DNA from: Clostridia bacterium | GTDB lineage: Bacteria; Bacillota; Clostridia; Lachnospirales; Lachnospiraceae | Reading direction: 5' to 3' | Assembly: GCA_910575725.1 (NCBI GenBank) | Contig: CAJTFE010000009.1 | Location: forward strand, 84,572 to 148,571 | DNA: 64,000 nucleotides | In this document: piece by piece, positions 1-8,309 of the stretch | Layout: each line of letters starts with the position of its first letter | Position numbering within the stretch: the stretch's first letter is position 1 | The notes under the pieces: model-generated | Database searches by the model: none | What the model was told of the DNA's origin: nothing | Seen by the model: the letters and a program-made list of their open reading frames with translations, nothing else | Translations under genes and position numbers: made by a program

Positions 1-1299
1 TGCCATATAGTCATTCATTTCCTCCAGATCCCCACGCAGCAATGCCTTCAAAAAGCCGCTGTAGTAAGATCCTTTATCCCGAAACCATCTCCTTATCAGA
101 CTGTTAAACATACTCCACACTTCCCGGTTCGTCAGAACCAGCTCATACTCCTCCCGGCCATATTCTACGCTAAAAGTATGATGTTCCGCCTTCAGATAGC
201 CGCTGGCCAGAAAAAGGCTCCAGATCGCACTTTCATTTTCTCCCAGATCGCTATATACAATCTGTTCATCCAGTTCCATGCAGAGGGACTTTCCTTTCAG
301 CAGATCCTCCATGGTTTCCTTTACCTCTTTGCTGCCCTCGCGTATTAATTTTCCCACCAGGCTGTTGCTGCTGGTGTTGGCCCAATAAGTAGAAACTTTT
401 CTTTTATCAAGATAATTTAAAATGGACCAGGGATTATAGATGTCCTTTCGATTCCCAAAAGTAAATCCGTCATACCATTTTTTTACCTCTTCCCTCTCTT
501 CCAAAAGCCCGAACTTTTCCAGCGCATCCCATACTTCCTCCTGTGTAAAGCCAAAAGCTGATGCATATTTTTCAGAAGTTGCCGTTACTACTTCCAAGTT
601 ATTCAGATCAGAAAAGATGGACTCCTTGCTGACTCTCGTGATCCCTGTCATAATAGCCCGGCCCAGATACGGATTCGTTTTAAATGTTGCATTGAACAGA
701 TTCTGTGTAAAGGAAACCAGTTCCTCCCAATACCCGTATACATAAGCTTCCTGCATAGGAGTATCGTACTCATCCAGAAGAATAAGTACCTTCTTTTTAT
801 AAAAACGGGACAGATAAGAAGACAGCTCGTGAAGCGCATACGTTGCCGTTGCATCATCCATATCTACAGATACAGACTCAAAAAAGCTTTTCTCTTTCTC
901 ATCCAGCAGATCTCCCTCCATCAGAAAACGGTGCTCTGAATAAAGCCCCGTTAAAATCTGGCAGATCCGCTTACGTATCACCTGGTATTTTGCATTCTTG
1001 ATATTGGCAAAGGAAAGGCTGATTACCGGATATGTTCCCTGAAGCAGACGATACTTCTCCTCCTGCCAGATTGCAAATCTTTCAAACAGTTCCCCCCGAT
1101 CTGCATATTGTACGGAAAAAAACTGCTCTACCATACTTAGATTCAAGGTTTTTCCAAAACGGCGCGGCCGGGTAATCAGCGTCACCATATCCTGGTTCTC
1201 CCACCATTCTTTAATAAACATGGTCTTGTCGATATAAAAATTATCATTCGTAATCAATTCTTCAAAATCCTGATAACCGATTCCTACTGTCCGTTTCAT
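1..1299 (-). CDS. AAA-ATPase / PD-(D/E)XK nuclease-like protein, C-terminus beyond window
   Basis: The frame is open from an ATG at 1299 to base 1 (433 codons, no stop), so the C-terminal part is missing. A GGGGAG ribosome site lies about 9 nt before the ATG. The protein starts MKRTVGIGYQDFEEL, has the family P-loop RPRRFGKT about 45 residues in, a Walker B-like [13 protein letters not shown] and the conserved stretch [15 protein letters not shown]. These are hallmarks of the AAA-ATPase-like family whose C-terminus normally carries a PD-(D/E)XK (DUF1703) nuclease-like domain; that part is not visible here. Biological role is unknown; defence or mobile-element functions have been suggested for the fold but nothing here proves one. 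A close paralogue, broken by a deletion, lies at 51889-53440. The gene is separated from 1557-1919 by a terminator, so it is probably its own unit. Confidence 0.85.
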   Translation of the reverse strand, partial: MKRTVGIGYQDFEELITNDNFYIDKTMFIKEWWENQDMVTLITRPRRFGKTLNLSMVEQFFSVQYADRGELFERFAIWQEEKYRLLQGTYPVISLSFANIKNAKYQVIRKRICQILTGLYSEHRFLMEGDLLDEKEKSFFESVSVDMDDATATYALHELSSYLSRFYKKKVLILLDEYDTPMQEAYVYGYWEELVSFTQNLFNATFKTNPYLGRAIMTGITRVSKESIFSDLNNLEVVTATSEKYASAFGFTQEEVWDALEKFGLLEEREEVKKWYDGFTFGNRKDIYNPWSILNYLDKRKVSTYWANTSSNSLVGKLIREGSKEVKETMEDLLKGKSLCMELDEQIVYSDLGENESAIWSLFLASGYLKAEHHTFSVEYGREEYELVLTNREVWSMFNSLIRRWFRDKGSYYSGFLKALLRGDLEEMNDYMA

Positions 1300-1371
1300 A
1301 AGTCCCGACTCCCCACTTTCCTGTTTTCCAGTATAACGAACTCCTCCCGGCAGCGCCAGTCAAAACAAAAC

Positions 1372-1404
1372 AGGGCTGACGCACCTAATCCATGCAACAG
1401 CCCT
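1372..1404 (-). terminator. Rho-independent terminator after the PqqD-like gene
   Basis: AGGGCTG at 1372-1378 pairs with CAGCCCT at 1398-1404. Read on the minus strand the stem is followed by TGTTTTGTTTTG. It lies downstream of the gene ending at 1557 and upstream of the AAA-ATPase start, so it closes the OPT-PqqD unit. Confidence 0.65.
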
Positions 1405-1556
1405 TCCTTATAATCACTTTATTCTCACAAACAGCTTAATATTTCTTTGCATCATTTCTTAATCCGGCATATACCCGCTGACTTTCACTGTCTTAATTAT
1501 AATATAGCTGCTGGCTTCATTATAATAGATCGTCTTAAAGGTGTAAAGCTTTTCAC

Positions 1557-1919
1557 TTACGCTTTTTTCTCAAGCGGCACACTATACCCGATAAAATGAT
1601 TCTGATACAGAATCTGAAAATACTTCGTAAGCCTGGGCAGGAGAGGCTCCGCCTTCTCCCCATACTGCTCCTTTACCAGAAAGCTGATGTCATAAATCGT
1701 CCGCTTCCCGTCCATCTGACGCCACACAAAGCTTCCGTACTCGTCCAGGCTGATATGGCTCACCTTGGGCCTCTTAAAGACCTTCTGGGCCAGCCGGTTA
1801 TAGAAGCCCTTGTTCTCCACATGGAGCACCACCAGATTCTTCTCATTCACATCCCAGCTATGTTCCGGCGCACACACCGGAACATAGTCGAGATAATTCT
1901 TTTTCTGCTTTCTGCTCAT
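1557..1919 (-). CDS. PqqD-family protein (peptide-binding RRE-like fold)
   Basis: A 120-residue protein resembling the PqqD family, the small winged-helix peptide-recognition fold used by RiPP maturation enzymes. Family-like features are the NKGFYNRLAQK segment, the stretch SHISLDEYGSFVWRQMDG (about residues 74-91) and the following YDISFLVKEQYGE, which match the pattern in which a conserved Trp and Gly precede an acidic helix. Its ATG directly follows the TAA of the OPT transporter gene with no intervening base, so the two are translationally coupled. No radical SAM enzyme or precursor peptide gene is nearby, so it does not look like an ordinary RiPP cluster. A role as an accessory of the peptide transporter is inference from position only. 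Confidence 0.7.
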   Translation of the reverse strand: MSRKQKKNYLDYVPVCAPEHSWDVNEKNLVVLHVENKGFYNRLAQKVFKRPKVSHISLDEYGSFVWRQMDGKRTIYDISFLVKEQYGEKAEPLLPRLTKYFQILYQNHFIGYSVPLEKKA

Positions 1920-3833
1920 TTACTTCTCTTTTCTTTTCGTAACGACCCACATGGTAGACGTCAGAAGCGCAAAGAAGATCAAGCCGCCCAAATTGCTGTG
2001 AATCGGCGTTTCAGACACCAGTCCTCCAAGAAGATCCCCCAGGCTTCCGTCAGCCATAGGAATAATGGCAAATACGGCCAGAAGAATGCCGACCAGCCCC
2101 TCGCCCGCAATGAGGCCGGAGCAGTAGAGAACGCCGTTCTCAATCATATCCTTCTTCGCCTTCCCGCTCATATTTTTCTTCTTCTCAAAGAGCCACCGCA
2201 CGGCGCCGCCAAGCATCATAGGCGTGCTCAGATGGATGGGCAGATAAAGTCCGACCGCAAAGGGAAGCACCGGAATCCCCAGAACCTCCACCACAATCCC
2301 GATAAAGGCTCCTGCAAATACGAGATTCCAGGGAAGATTGCCTCCCATAACACCTTCGACAATCATCTTCATCAGAGTCGCCTGGGGCGCGGGAAGCTCT
2401 GTACTTCCATAACTCCACGCAGCGTCCAGCAGATACAGAATCGCCCCGATAGCAACTGCCGATGCCACGACGCCAATCAGCTCTCCGATCTGCTGCTTAT
2501 AAGGCGTAGCCCCAACAATATAACCAGTCTTCAAATCCTGGGAGGTATCGCCTGCAATGGCTGCAATGATACAAATAACCGATCCAATGGCTATGGCCGC
2601 CGTCATACCGGCCTGTCCCACCTGTCCCGTCGCCTTCAGAATCATCGTAGTCACCAGAAGGGTGGCTATGGCCATACCGGACACCGGATTGTTGCTGCTG
2701 CCAATCAGTCCCACCATACGGGAGGAAACCGTAGCAAAGAAAAATCCGAAAATAACAATCAGAACCGCACAGAACAGATTCACCGGAACGACAGGAATCA
2801 GCCACAGCAGAACCGCCAGAACCGCAATGGCAATGAAAATCACCTTCATGGAAAGATCCTTATCCGTCCGCTCGCCCGTGCCCGCGCCGCCCTTGCCGTA
2901 GCCCTTCATGGCCTCCCGAAAGGTCTTGATGATCAGAGGCAGGGACTTAATCAGGCTGATCACACCGCCTGCTGCCACGGCTCCTGCGCCGATATACTTG
3001 ATATAATTGCTCCAGATCCCAAAGGAACCGTCTCTGGCATACAGCTCCGCAACCGTTATATCCACCGGGAACAGCACGGAATCGCCGCCGAAAAGCACAA
3101 TCAGAGGCATCAGCACAAACCAGCCCGTGATGCCGCCCGCAAACAGATAGGAGGAAATCTTCGTTCCGCAGATATACCCCACGCCCAGAAGGGCCGGAAG
3201 CACGTCCACACCGACGCCGGCGCCGGCATAGGCCGGAATCTCATAATGAACCTCGCTGGGAAACAGCTTAAAGCCGTCCGCAACAAACTTATAGAGAGCC
3301 GCAATGCCCAGGCCCTTAAATACAATACCGGCCTTTGCTCCGCCCTCTTCCCCTGCCAGAAGAACCTCTGCGCATGCCTGTCCCTCCGGATAAGGCAGCA
3401 CGCCATGCTCCTGAACAATCAGGGCCTTCCGAAGAGGCACCATAAACAGTACGCCCAAGGCTCCGCCGATGCCTGCGATAATGGCAATCTCAACCAGGGA
3501 AGGCGCCTGGGTGCCCCACTCCGATGCCCATAAAAACAGCGCCGGCATGGTAAAGATAGCGCCTGCCGCCACAGACTCGCCTGCAGAACCGATGGTCTGC
3601 ACCATATTATTCTCCAATACGGAATCTCTCCGCAGAATCACCCGGATCACACCCATGGAAATCACGGCCGCCGGAATGGAAGCCGATACGGTCATTCCCA
3701 CCCGCAGCCCCAGATAGGCATTGGCTCCGCCAAAGAGCACCGCCAGCAGGATGCCCAGAATGATGGATGTCGCCGTAAACTCCGGCAGATTCTTCTCCGC
3801 CGGAATAAACGGTTTGAAATTGTTGTCACTCAT
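1920..3833 (-). CDS. OPT-family oligopeptide transporter
   Basis: A 637-residue polytopic membrane protein with more than a dozen hydrophobic segments, close to the usual length of prokaryotic OPT transporters. Family features include the N-terminal PEFTATSIILGILLAVLFGGANAYLGLRVG-type region (residues about 18-47), a GQACAEVL segment, and the internal IGSSNNPVSGMAIATLL motif. OPT proteins import small peptides or metal chelates by proton symport; the substrate here is unknown. The ATG at 3833 is preceded by AAGGAGAGAGAGT, a strong ribosome site. It is the first gene of a two-gene unit with the PqqD-like gene, and a sigma-A-type promoter is visible at 3927-3956. Rich in glycine and alanine, as normal for the family. 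Confidence 0.9.
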   Translation of the reverse strand: MSDNNFKPFIPAEKNLPEFTATSIILGILLAVLFGGANAYLGLRVGMTVSASIPAAVISMGVIRVILRRDSVLENNMVQTIGSAGESVAAGAIFTMPALFLWASEWGTQAPSLVEIAIIAGIGGALGVLFMVPLRKALIVQEHGVLPYPEGQACAEVLLAGEEGGAKAGIVFKGLGIAALYKFVADGFKLFPSEVHYEIPAYAGAGVGVDVLPALLGVGYICGTKISSYLFAGGITGWFVLMPLIVLFGGDSVLFPVDITVAELYARDGSFGIWSNYIKYIGAGAVAAGGVISLIKSLPLIIKTFREAMKGYGKGGAGTGERTDKDLSMKVIFIAIAVLAVLLWLIPVVPVNLFCAVLIVIFGFFFATVSSRMVGLIGSSNNPVSGMAIATLLVTTMILKATGQVGQAGMTAAIAIGSVICIIAAIAGDTSQDLKTGYIVGATPYKQQIGELIGVVASAVAIGAILYLLDAAWSYGSTELPAPQATLMKMIVEGVMGGNLPWNLVFAGAFIGIVVEVLGIPVLPFAVGLYLPIHLSTPMMLGGAVRWLFEKKKNMSGKAKKDMIENGVLYCSGLIAGEGLVGILLAVFAIIPMADGSLGDLLGGLVSETPIHSNLGGLIFFALLTSTMWVVTKRKEK

Positions 3834-3926
3834 ACTCTCTCTCCTTCTCTATGGTTTTCCCGTTTTTTACTCTTAACGTACAAAAAGATTTCCAATAAAA
3901 CAAAAAAACCAAGTAATAATAGGTTA

Positions 3927-3956
3927 AGTATACCATGTTCCGCCGTCATTTGACAA
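3927..3956 (-). promoter_or_regulatory. Sigma-A-like promoter for the OPT transporter
   Basis: On the minus strand TTGTCA (3951-3956) is followed after 18 bp by TATACT (3927-3932). This lies about 95 bp before the OPT start codon. No operator or riboswitch core was recognised in the leader. Confidence 0.55.
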
Positions 3957-4002
3957 CTGTTTCTCCTCCAAAAACAAGGTTCAAAAATCTACGCTGGATT
4001 TA

Positions 4003-4053
4003 CAAAAAAATAAGGGAGCTCCGTCACTGGCGTGCCAGGACAGCCTCCCTTAT
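4003..4053 (-). terminator. Rho-independent terminator of the NCS2 permease gene
   Basis: ATAAGGGAG at 4010-4018 pairs with CTCCCTTAT at 4045-4053, with a second inner stem (CTGGC/GCCAG) at the loop. On the minus strand the stem is followed by a run of seven T. It lies about 80 bp past the stop of the permease. Confidence 0.85.
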
Positions 4054-4130
4054 CGTCTTTTACTCTATATCCAAGGTACAAAACGGACACCTGTCCGCCT
4101 TTATATGGATCTTGGACATGCAGCACAGGC

Positions 4131-5498
4131 CTAAATAAAGAAATACTTAAGTAAAAACAGCGCTGCCAGAATATACATTACCACGCTGATCTTCTTATCC
4201 TTCGCCTTCTGGGAAACCATATTCAGCAGCACATAAGAGATAACTCCCATGGAGATGCCTTCCGAAATACTATAGAAGAAAGGCATTGCCGCAATACAGA
4301 TAAACGCCGGGATTCCCTCTCCATAATCAGAAAAATCAATGGTTCCCACCTGATTTACCATATAGAAGCCTACCACAATCAGCGCAGGAGCCGTGGCAAA
4401 GGACGGAATGGCAAGAAAAATAGGAGACAGAAGCAACGACAAGGCAAAGAGGACTGCCGTAGTCATAGCCGTAAGTCCGGTTCTTCCTCCCTCCGACACC
4501 CCGGAAGCGCTCTCTACAAAGGTGGTGGTCGTAGAAGTGCCAAGCACTGCGCCGGCCGTCGTTGCAACTGCGTCTGCCATCAGCGCGCCCTTGATATTCG
4601 GCAGCTTCCCGTCCTTATCAAGCATGTCCGCCTTGGACGCCACGCCGATGAGCGTTCCAAGCGTATCAAACATATCCACAAACAGGAATGCAAATATAAT
4701 CACCAGAAATTCCCCCAGCGGAATGGATGCAAAATCAAGCTTTGCAAAAATCGGCGCAATACTGGGAATGGAAAGCCCGCCGGAGAAATCCGGAAGCAGT
4801 CCATAGAAGCCAATCTCCGGATTGGGGACATAGATTCCCGCAAACTGACAGAGAATTCCAAGAACCCAGGTAATCAGAATCCCCCAGAGAATGTTGCCTT
4901 TTACCTGCCTGATGACCAGAACAGAAGTGATGAGAACGCCCACAATCGCCAGGATCACCGTAATTCCCACATCCCGCATGGTGCCGCCCTCCACGGCATC
5001 CAGGGAAAACAGCTCTACCAGGGTTGCTCCCCCTACTACAATCTTTGCATTCTGCAGACCGATAAATGCAATAAAGAAACCGATGCCTACAGACACTGCC
5101 TTTTTCAGATTTGTCGGAATCGAATTGAAAATCGCTTCCCGGACATTAAACATAGAAAGCAGAATAAAAATCACGCCCTCTACAAATACGGCTGCCAGAG
5201 CCGCCTGCCAGGGATAGCCCATGCCCAGCACAACCGTGTAGGCAAAGTAAGCATTGAGCCCCATGCCGGGAGCCAATGCAAAGGGGTAGTTGGCAAAAAG
5301 CGCCATACATACCGTGCCTAAAAATGAAGCAAGAACCGTCGCTGTAAAAACCGCTCCCTGATCCATGCCTGTGGCGCTTAAGATACTGGGATTTACCGCC
5401 AGTATGTAAGCCATGGTCATAAATGTGGTAACACCGGCCAGTACCTCCGTCTTTACCGTTGTGTTGTTTTCCTTCAGCTTAAATAATTTTTCTACCAT
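4131..5498 (-). CDS. NCS2-family purine permease (AzgA/PbuG-like)
   Basis: A 455-residue membrane protein of the NCS2 nucleobase transporter family, subgroup AzgA/PbuG (adenine, guanine or hypoxanthine uptake with protons). Recognisable stretches are TFMTMAYILAVNPSIL near the N-terminus, ANYPFALAPGMGLNAYFAY, and DMFDTLGTLIGVASKA followed by the substrate-region motif GTSTTTTFVESASGVSEGGRTG. The frame could extend 50 codons upstream, but the ATG at 5496-5498 has GGAGGGAAG just before it and gives the usual family start MVEKLFKLKENNT, so that start is chosen. It stands alone, with a terminator at 4003-4053. Which purine it carries cannot be read from sequence. Confidence 0.9.
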   Translation of the reverse strand: MVEKLFKLKENNTTVKTEVLAGVTTFMTMAYILAVNPSILSATGMDQGAVFTATVLASFLGTVCMALFANYPFALAPGMGLNAYFAYTVVLGMGYPWQAALAAVFVEGVIFILLSMFNVREAIFNSIPTNLKKAVSVGIGFFIAFIGLQNAKIVVGGATLVELFSLDAVEGGTMRDVGITVILAIVGVLITSVLVIRQVKGNILWGILITWVLGILCQFAGIYVPNPEIGFYGLLPDFSGGLSIPSIAPIFAKLDFASIPLGEFLVIIFAFLFVDMFDTLGTLIGVASKADMLDKDGKLPNIKGALMADAVATTAGAVLGTSTTTTFVESASGVSEGGRTGLTAMTTAVLFALSLLLSPIFLAIPSFATAPALIVVGFYMVNQVGTIDFSDYGEGIPAFICIAAMPFFYSISEGISMGVISYVLLNMVSQKAKDKKISVVMYILAALFLLKYFFI

Positions 5499-5520
5499 TA
5501 ATAACTTCCCTCCGATTGTA

Positions 5521-5668
5521 GTTCCGCAGCAGTTCCGCAGCAGTTCACTTCGTGAACCCGGCTTGAGATCCGCCGCATTATAAAAAGTAAATTGCCACCC
5601 CAGCCTCTGTCTGCCTGCAGGACTGTGAATGGCAACAAACAAAAACACAATACACAGTTTAACACATT
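5521..5668 (-). promoter_or_regulatory. Promoter and structured leader of the NCS2 permease
   Basis: On the minus strand a TTTACC/TAAACT pair with 17-bp spacing lies near 5645-5670, and a perfect TATAAT (5577-5582) lies closer to the gene. Between them TTGCCA and TGGCAA can pair; further down GTTCAC-GAA-GTGAAC forms a perfect hairpin, followed by an 11-base unit (CTGCTGCGGAA) present twice. Purine permeases are often riboswitch-controlled, but the conserved purine-riboswitch core is not seen here. Function of the repeats is unknown. Confidence 0.4.
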
Positions 5669-5719
5669 TACAAAAAAAGGTAAACTTATTTTTTCATTTT
5701 CGACAAATTGTGCGGATTG

Positions 5720-6253
5720 TCAGAAGCAGCCCTCAAAAGCATCCACTGCCTTCTGAACTTCCTCCTTTGCAAAGGAAAGCTGCTCCTCCTCGGAAGCATC
5801 CTCCCTCATATCCACGGCTCCCACCAGAAATAGAGCTGCATAGTCTCCCTTCCTCACCACCTGGCACGCCTGTGTTTTGGCAATATTCATGGGGTAAATC
5901 ATCTGATCCTCAACCAGGGCCGTCCGCACCCGTAAAAGCTCTTCCTCCAGGGCGTCCCCTTTGCCTTCTGCCGCCTTTGCAATCACCACCCGGTCCGGAT
6001 GCGCGCCAATCATAGGCATCTGGGCTGCAACGGATTCCATCAGCGAAGTATCGATTCCAAGCACCTGGGACAGCATTTCCTTATCCAGATCCGAATCCGG
6101 AAGGTAATCCTCCCCGTAAGCCTCCTGAACTGCCTTTAAAATGTCCTCCACCGGCGGCTCCTTCTGGGCTGTGCTTCCTTTACAGCCTGCTAAAAGTCCT
6201 GCCGCAAGAAGCAGAACCACCGCCAAAATACGTGTCTTTTTTCCCGTCTTCAT
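5720..6253 (-). CDS. DUF4358-like lipoprotein
   Basis: A 177-residue secreted lipoprotein. It starts with a basic stretch, a hydrophobic core and the lipobox LLAGC with the acylated cysteine at residue 24. The remainder, with EDILKAVQEAYGEDYLPDS and later MIGAHPDRVVIAKA, resembles DUF4358 proteins of Clostridia, whose function is unknown. The open frame extends 25 codons further upstream, but the ATG at 6251-6253 has GGAAGGAGAG before it and begins the signal peptide, so this start is used. It is monocistronic as far as can be seen; the palindrome at 6281-6374 lies just upstream and may overlap its promoter. Confidence 0.75.
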   Translation of the reverse strand: MKTGKKTRILAVVLLLAAGLLAGCKGSTAQKEPPVEDILKAVQEAYGEDYLPDSDLDKEMLSQVLGIDTSLMESVAAQMPMIGAHPDRVVIAKAAEGKGDALEEELLRVRTALVEDQMIYPMNIAKTQACQVVRKGDYAALFLVGAVDMREDASEEEQLSFAKEEVQKAVDAFEGCF

Positions 6254-6280
6254 CTTATCTCTCCTTCCTATTAAAGTTCT

Positions 6281-6374
6281 GTAATATCCTTCAAAGTGCA
6301 CGAATATGAAATCAATTTCCAGCCGCAAAAAACATGCGTCTGAAAATCGATTTGTGCACTTTGAAGGATATTAC
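6281..6374. repeat. 94-bp element with perfect 21-bp inverted ends
   Basis: The 21 bases at 6281-6301 (starting GTAATATCCTTC) are the exact reverse complement of 6354-6374. Inside, AAATCAATTT and AAATCGATTT (inverted) continue the pairing partly. No open frame, no T-run following the stem, and no clear target duplication at the ends. It could be a MITE-like palindrome, a regulatory cruciform between the divergent genes on either side, or a processed RNA hairpin. Confidence 0.8.
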
Positions 6375-6465
6375 TATCAATGATCATTTTCATTCACATT
6401 CTTTCCAAAAAATCATAACACAATCCCTCAAATTATACAATGCCGTAAATCCGGCATTATTTTCG

Positions 6466-6493
6466 TTGAAATTTCCCATATTTTATGTATAAT
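6466..6493 (+). promoter_or_regulatory. Sigma-A-like promoter for the ABC-F gene
   Basis: TTGAAA (6466-6471), a 16-bp spacer, and a perfect TATAAT (6488-6493). The start codon at 6541 follows about 47 bp later with AAGAGGA as ribosome site. Confidence 0.7.
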
Positions 6494-6540
6494 AATAAAA
6501 GCAGCAGGAAATAAAAATCTAGGAAACAAGAGGATTAAAC

Positions 6541-8181
6541 ATGATACAGGCAGTAAATGTAACACTCAGAATCGGAAAGAAAGCGCTTTTCGAGGATGTA
6601 AACATCAAATTCACTGAGGGCAACTGCTACGGACTCATCGGGGCCAACGGCGCAGGCAAGTCCACCTTTTTGAAAATATTGACGGGGGAACTGGAATCTA
6701 CAAGCGGCGAGATTGCCATCACTCCGGGACAGCGGCTCTCTTTCTTAAAGCAGGATCACTTTCAGTATGACGATTTCCCTGTTATGGACACCGTCATCAT
6801 GGGCAATGCCCGTCTGTACGAGATCGCCAAGGAGAAAGACGCCATCTATGCCAAGGAGGATTTCACAGACGAAGACGGCATCCGCGCCAGCGAGCTGGAA
6901 GCGGAATTTGCCGATATGAACGGCTGGGAGGCGGAAGCGGACGCAGCATCCCTGCTGAACGGCCTTGGCATTGATACGGAACATCATTATACCTTGATGA
7001 AGGATATGCCCGGAGCACAGAAGGTTAAGGTGCTTCTTGCGCAGGCTCTTTTCGGCAGCCCGGATATTCTGCTTCTGGACGAGCCTACCAACCATCTGGA
7101 TCTGGATGCCATCGCATGGCTGGAGGAATTCCTAATCAACTTTAACAACACTGTAATCGTGGTTTCCCATGACCGCTATTTCCTCAATAAGGTCTGTACC
7201 CATACGGCGGACATCGACTACGGCAAGATTCAGCTCTACGCCGGCAACTATGATTTCTGGTACGAATCCAGCCAGCTTCTTATCCGCCAGATGAAGGAGG
7301 CCAACAAGAAAAAGGAAGAGAAGATCAAGGAGCTGCAGGAATTTATCTCCCGTTTCAGCGCCAATGCTTCCAAATCCAAGCAGGCAACCTCCAGAAAGCG
7401 GGCCCTGGAAAAGATCGAGCTGGATGAGATCAAGCCCTCCAGCCGGAAGTATCCCTACATCGACTTTCGGCCTAACCGTGAGATTGGAAACGAGGTTCTC
7501 ACGGTAGAAGGCATTTCCAAGACAATCGACGGCGTGAAGGTTCTGGACAACATTTCCTTTATCCTGGGCCATGATGACAAGGTTGCCTTTGTGGGCAGCA
7601 ACGAATTTGCAAAAACCACCCTGTTCCAGATTCTGGCCGGAGAGATGGAGCCGGATGAGGGAAGCTACAAGTGGGGCGTAACCACAAGCCAGGCTTATTT
7701 CCCCAAGGATAACACAAAGGAATTCGACAACGACGATATCATTGTAGACTGGCTGACCCAGTACTCCGAGATCAAGGACGTTACCTATGTCCGCGGCTTC
7801 CTGGGCCGGATGCTCTTTGCCGGCGAGGACGGCGTGAAAAAGGTCCGTGTGCTGTCCGGAGGCGAGAAAGTCCGCTGCATGCTGTCCAAGCTGATGATCT
7901 CCGGGGCCAATATTCTCATCCTTGACGAGCCTACAGACCATCTGGACATGGAGTCTATCACTGCCCTCAACAACGGACTGATCAAGTTCCCGGGCGTGCT
8001 TTTATTCTCCTCCCGTGACCACCAGATCGTCCAGACCACGGCAAACCGCATCATCGAGCTGCTGCCGGGCGGCACCATGATCGATAAGATCACCACCTAC
8101 GATGAATACCTGGAGAGCGATGCCATGGCCAGAAAGCGCACTGTCTACAGCAAGGCTGCCGGTACGGAGGAGGACAATTAA
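6541..8181 (+). CDS. ABC-F family ATPase (YbiT-like), ribosome-associated
   Basis: A 546-residue protein with two ATP-binding cassettes joined by a charged linker (about residues 245-300) and no membrane segments, the layout of ABC-F translation factors. Cassette 1 has Walker A GANGAGKST (34-42), Walker B LLLDEPTNHLD and the switch SHDRY (209-213). Cassette 2 has LSGGEK, LILDEPTDHLD and SRDHQ (491-495). Two deviations are visible: the cassette 1 signature reads MPGAQKVK instead of LSGGQ, and the cassette 2 P-loop reads GSNEFAKTT. The second resembles other YbiT-type proteins from memory. Whether this copy acts in housekeeping translation or antibiotic protection cannot be decided. It has its own promoter and is followed by the PilZ gene on the same strand. 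Confidence 0.88.
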   Translation: MIQAVNVTLRIGKKALFEDVNIKFTEGNCYGLIGANGAGKSTFLKILTGELESTSGEIAITPGQRLSFLKQDHFQYDDFPVMDTVIMGNARLYEIAKEKDAIYAKEDFTDEDGIRASELEAEFADMNGWEAEADAASLLNGLGIDTEHHYTLMKDMPGAQKVKVLLAQALFGSPDILLLDEPTNHLDLDAIAWLEEFLINFNNTVIVVSHDRYFLNKVCTHTADIDYGKIQLYAGNYDFWYESSQLLIRQMKEANKKKEEKIKELQEFISRFSANASKSKQATSRKRALEKIELDEIKPSSRKYPYIDFRPNREIGNEVLTVEGISKTIDGVKVLDNISFILGHDDKVAFVGSNEFAKTTLFQILAGEMEPDEGSYKWGVTTSQAYFPKDNTKEFDNDDIIVDWLTQYSEIKDVTYVRGFLGRMLFAGEDGVKKVRVLSGGEKVRCMLSKLMISGANILILDEPTDHLDMESITALNNGLIKFPGVLLFSSRDHQIVQTTANRIIELLPGGTMIDKITTYDEYLESDAMARKRTVYSKAAGTEEDN

Positions 8182-8231
8182 TTTGTCTCTCCTCTTCCGA
8201 AGCGCTGCTTGACAATCCTTGCTTTTTTTCA

Positions 8232-8260
8232 TTGCCCCAGCCGCAATTTTCTGTTATACT
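8232..8260 (+). promoter_or_regulatory. Sigma-A-like promoter for the PilZ gene
   Basis: TTGCCC (8232-8237), 17-bp spacer, TATACT (8255-8260). A small hairpin, GCTGTG-TAAT-CACAGC (8271-8286), lies in the leader before the GAGGAGG ribosome site. Confidence 0.55.
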
Positions 8261-8309
8261 AAAAAGAAAGGCTGTGTAATCACAGCAGAAAGCGAGGAGG
8301 CCCCTCATT

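Noticed and set aside
1596..3533. 645-codon plus-strand frame opposite the OPT and PqqD-like genes
   Set aside because: It is the antisense shadow of two well supported genes and its product is rich in His, Arg and Asn with no family pattern.
5499..5700. Purine riboswitch upstream of the NCS2 permease
   Set aside because: The conserved core and loop-loop pairs of the purine class were not found by eye; only unrelated hairpins are present.
7132..7941. 269-codon minus-strand frame opposite the ABC-F gene
   Set aside because: Shadow of a conserved two-cassette ATPase; no domain of its own.
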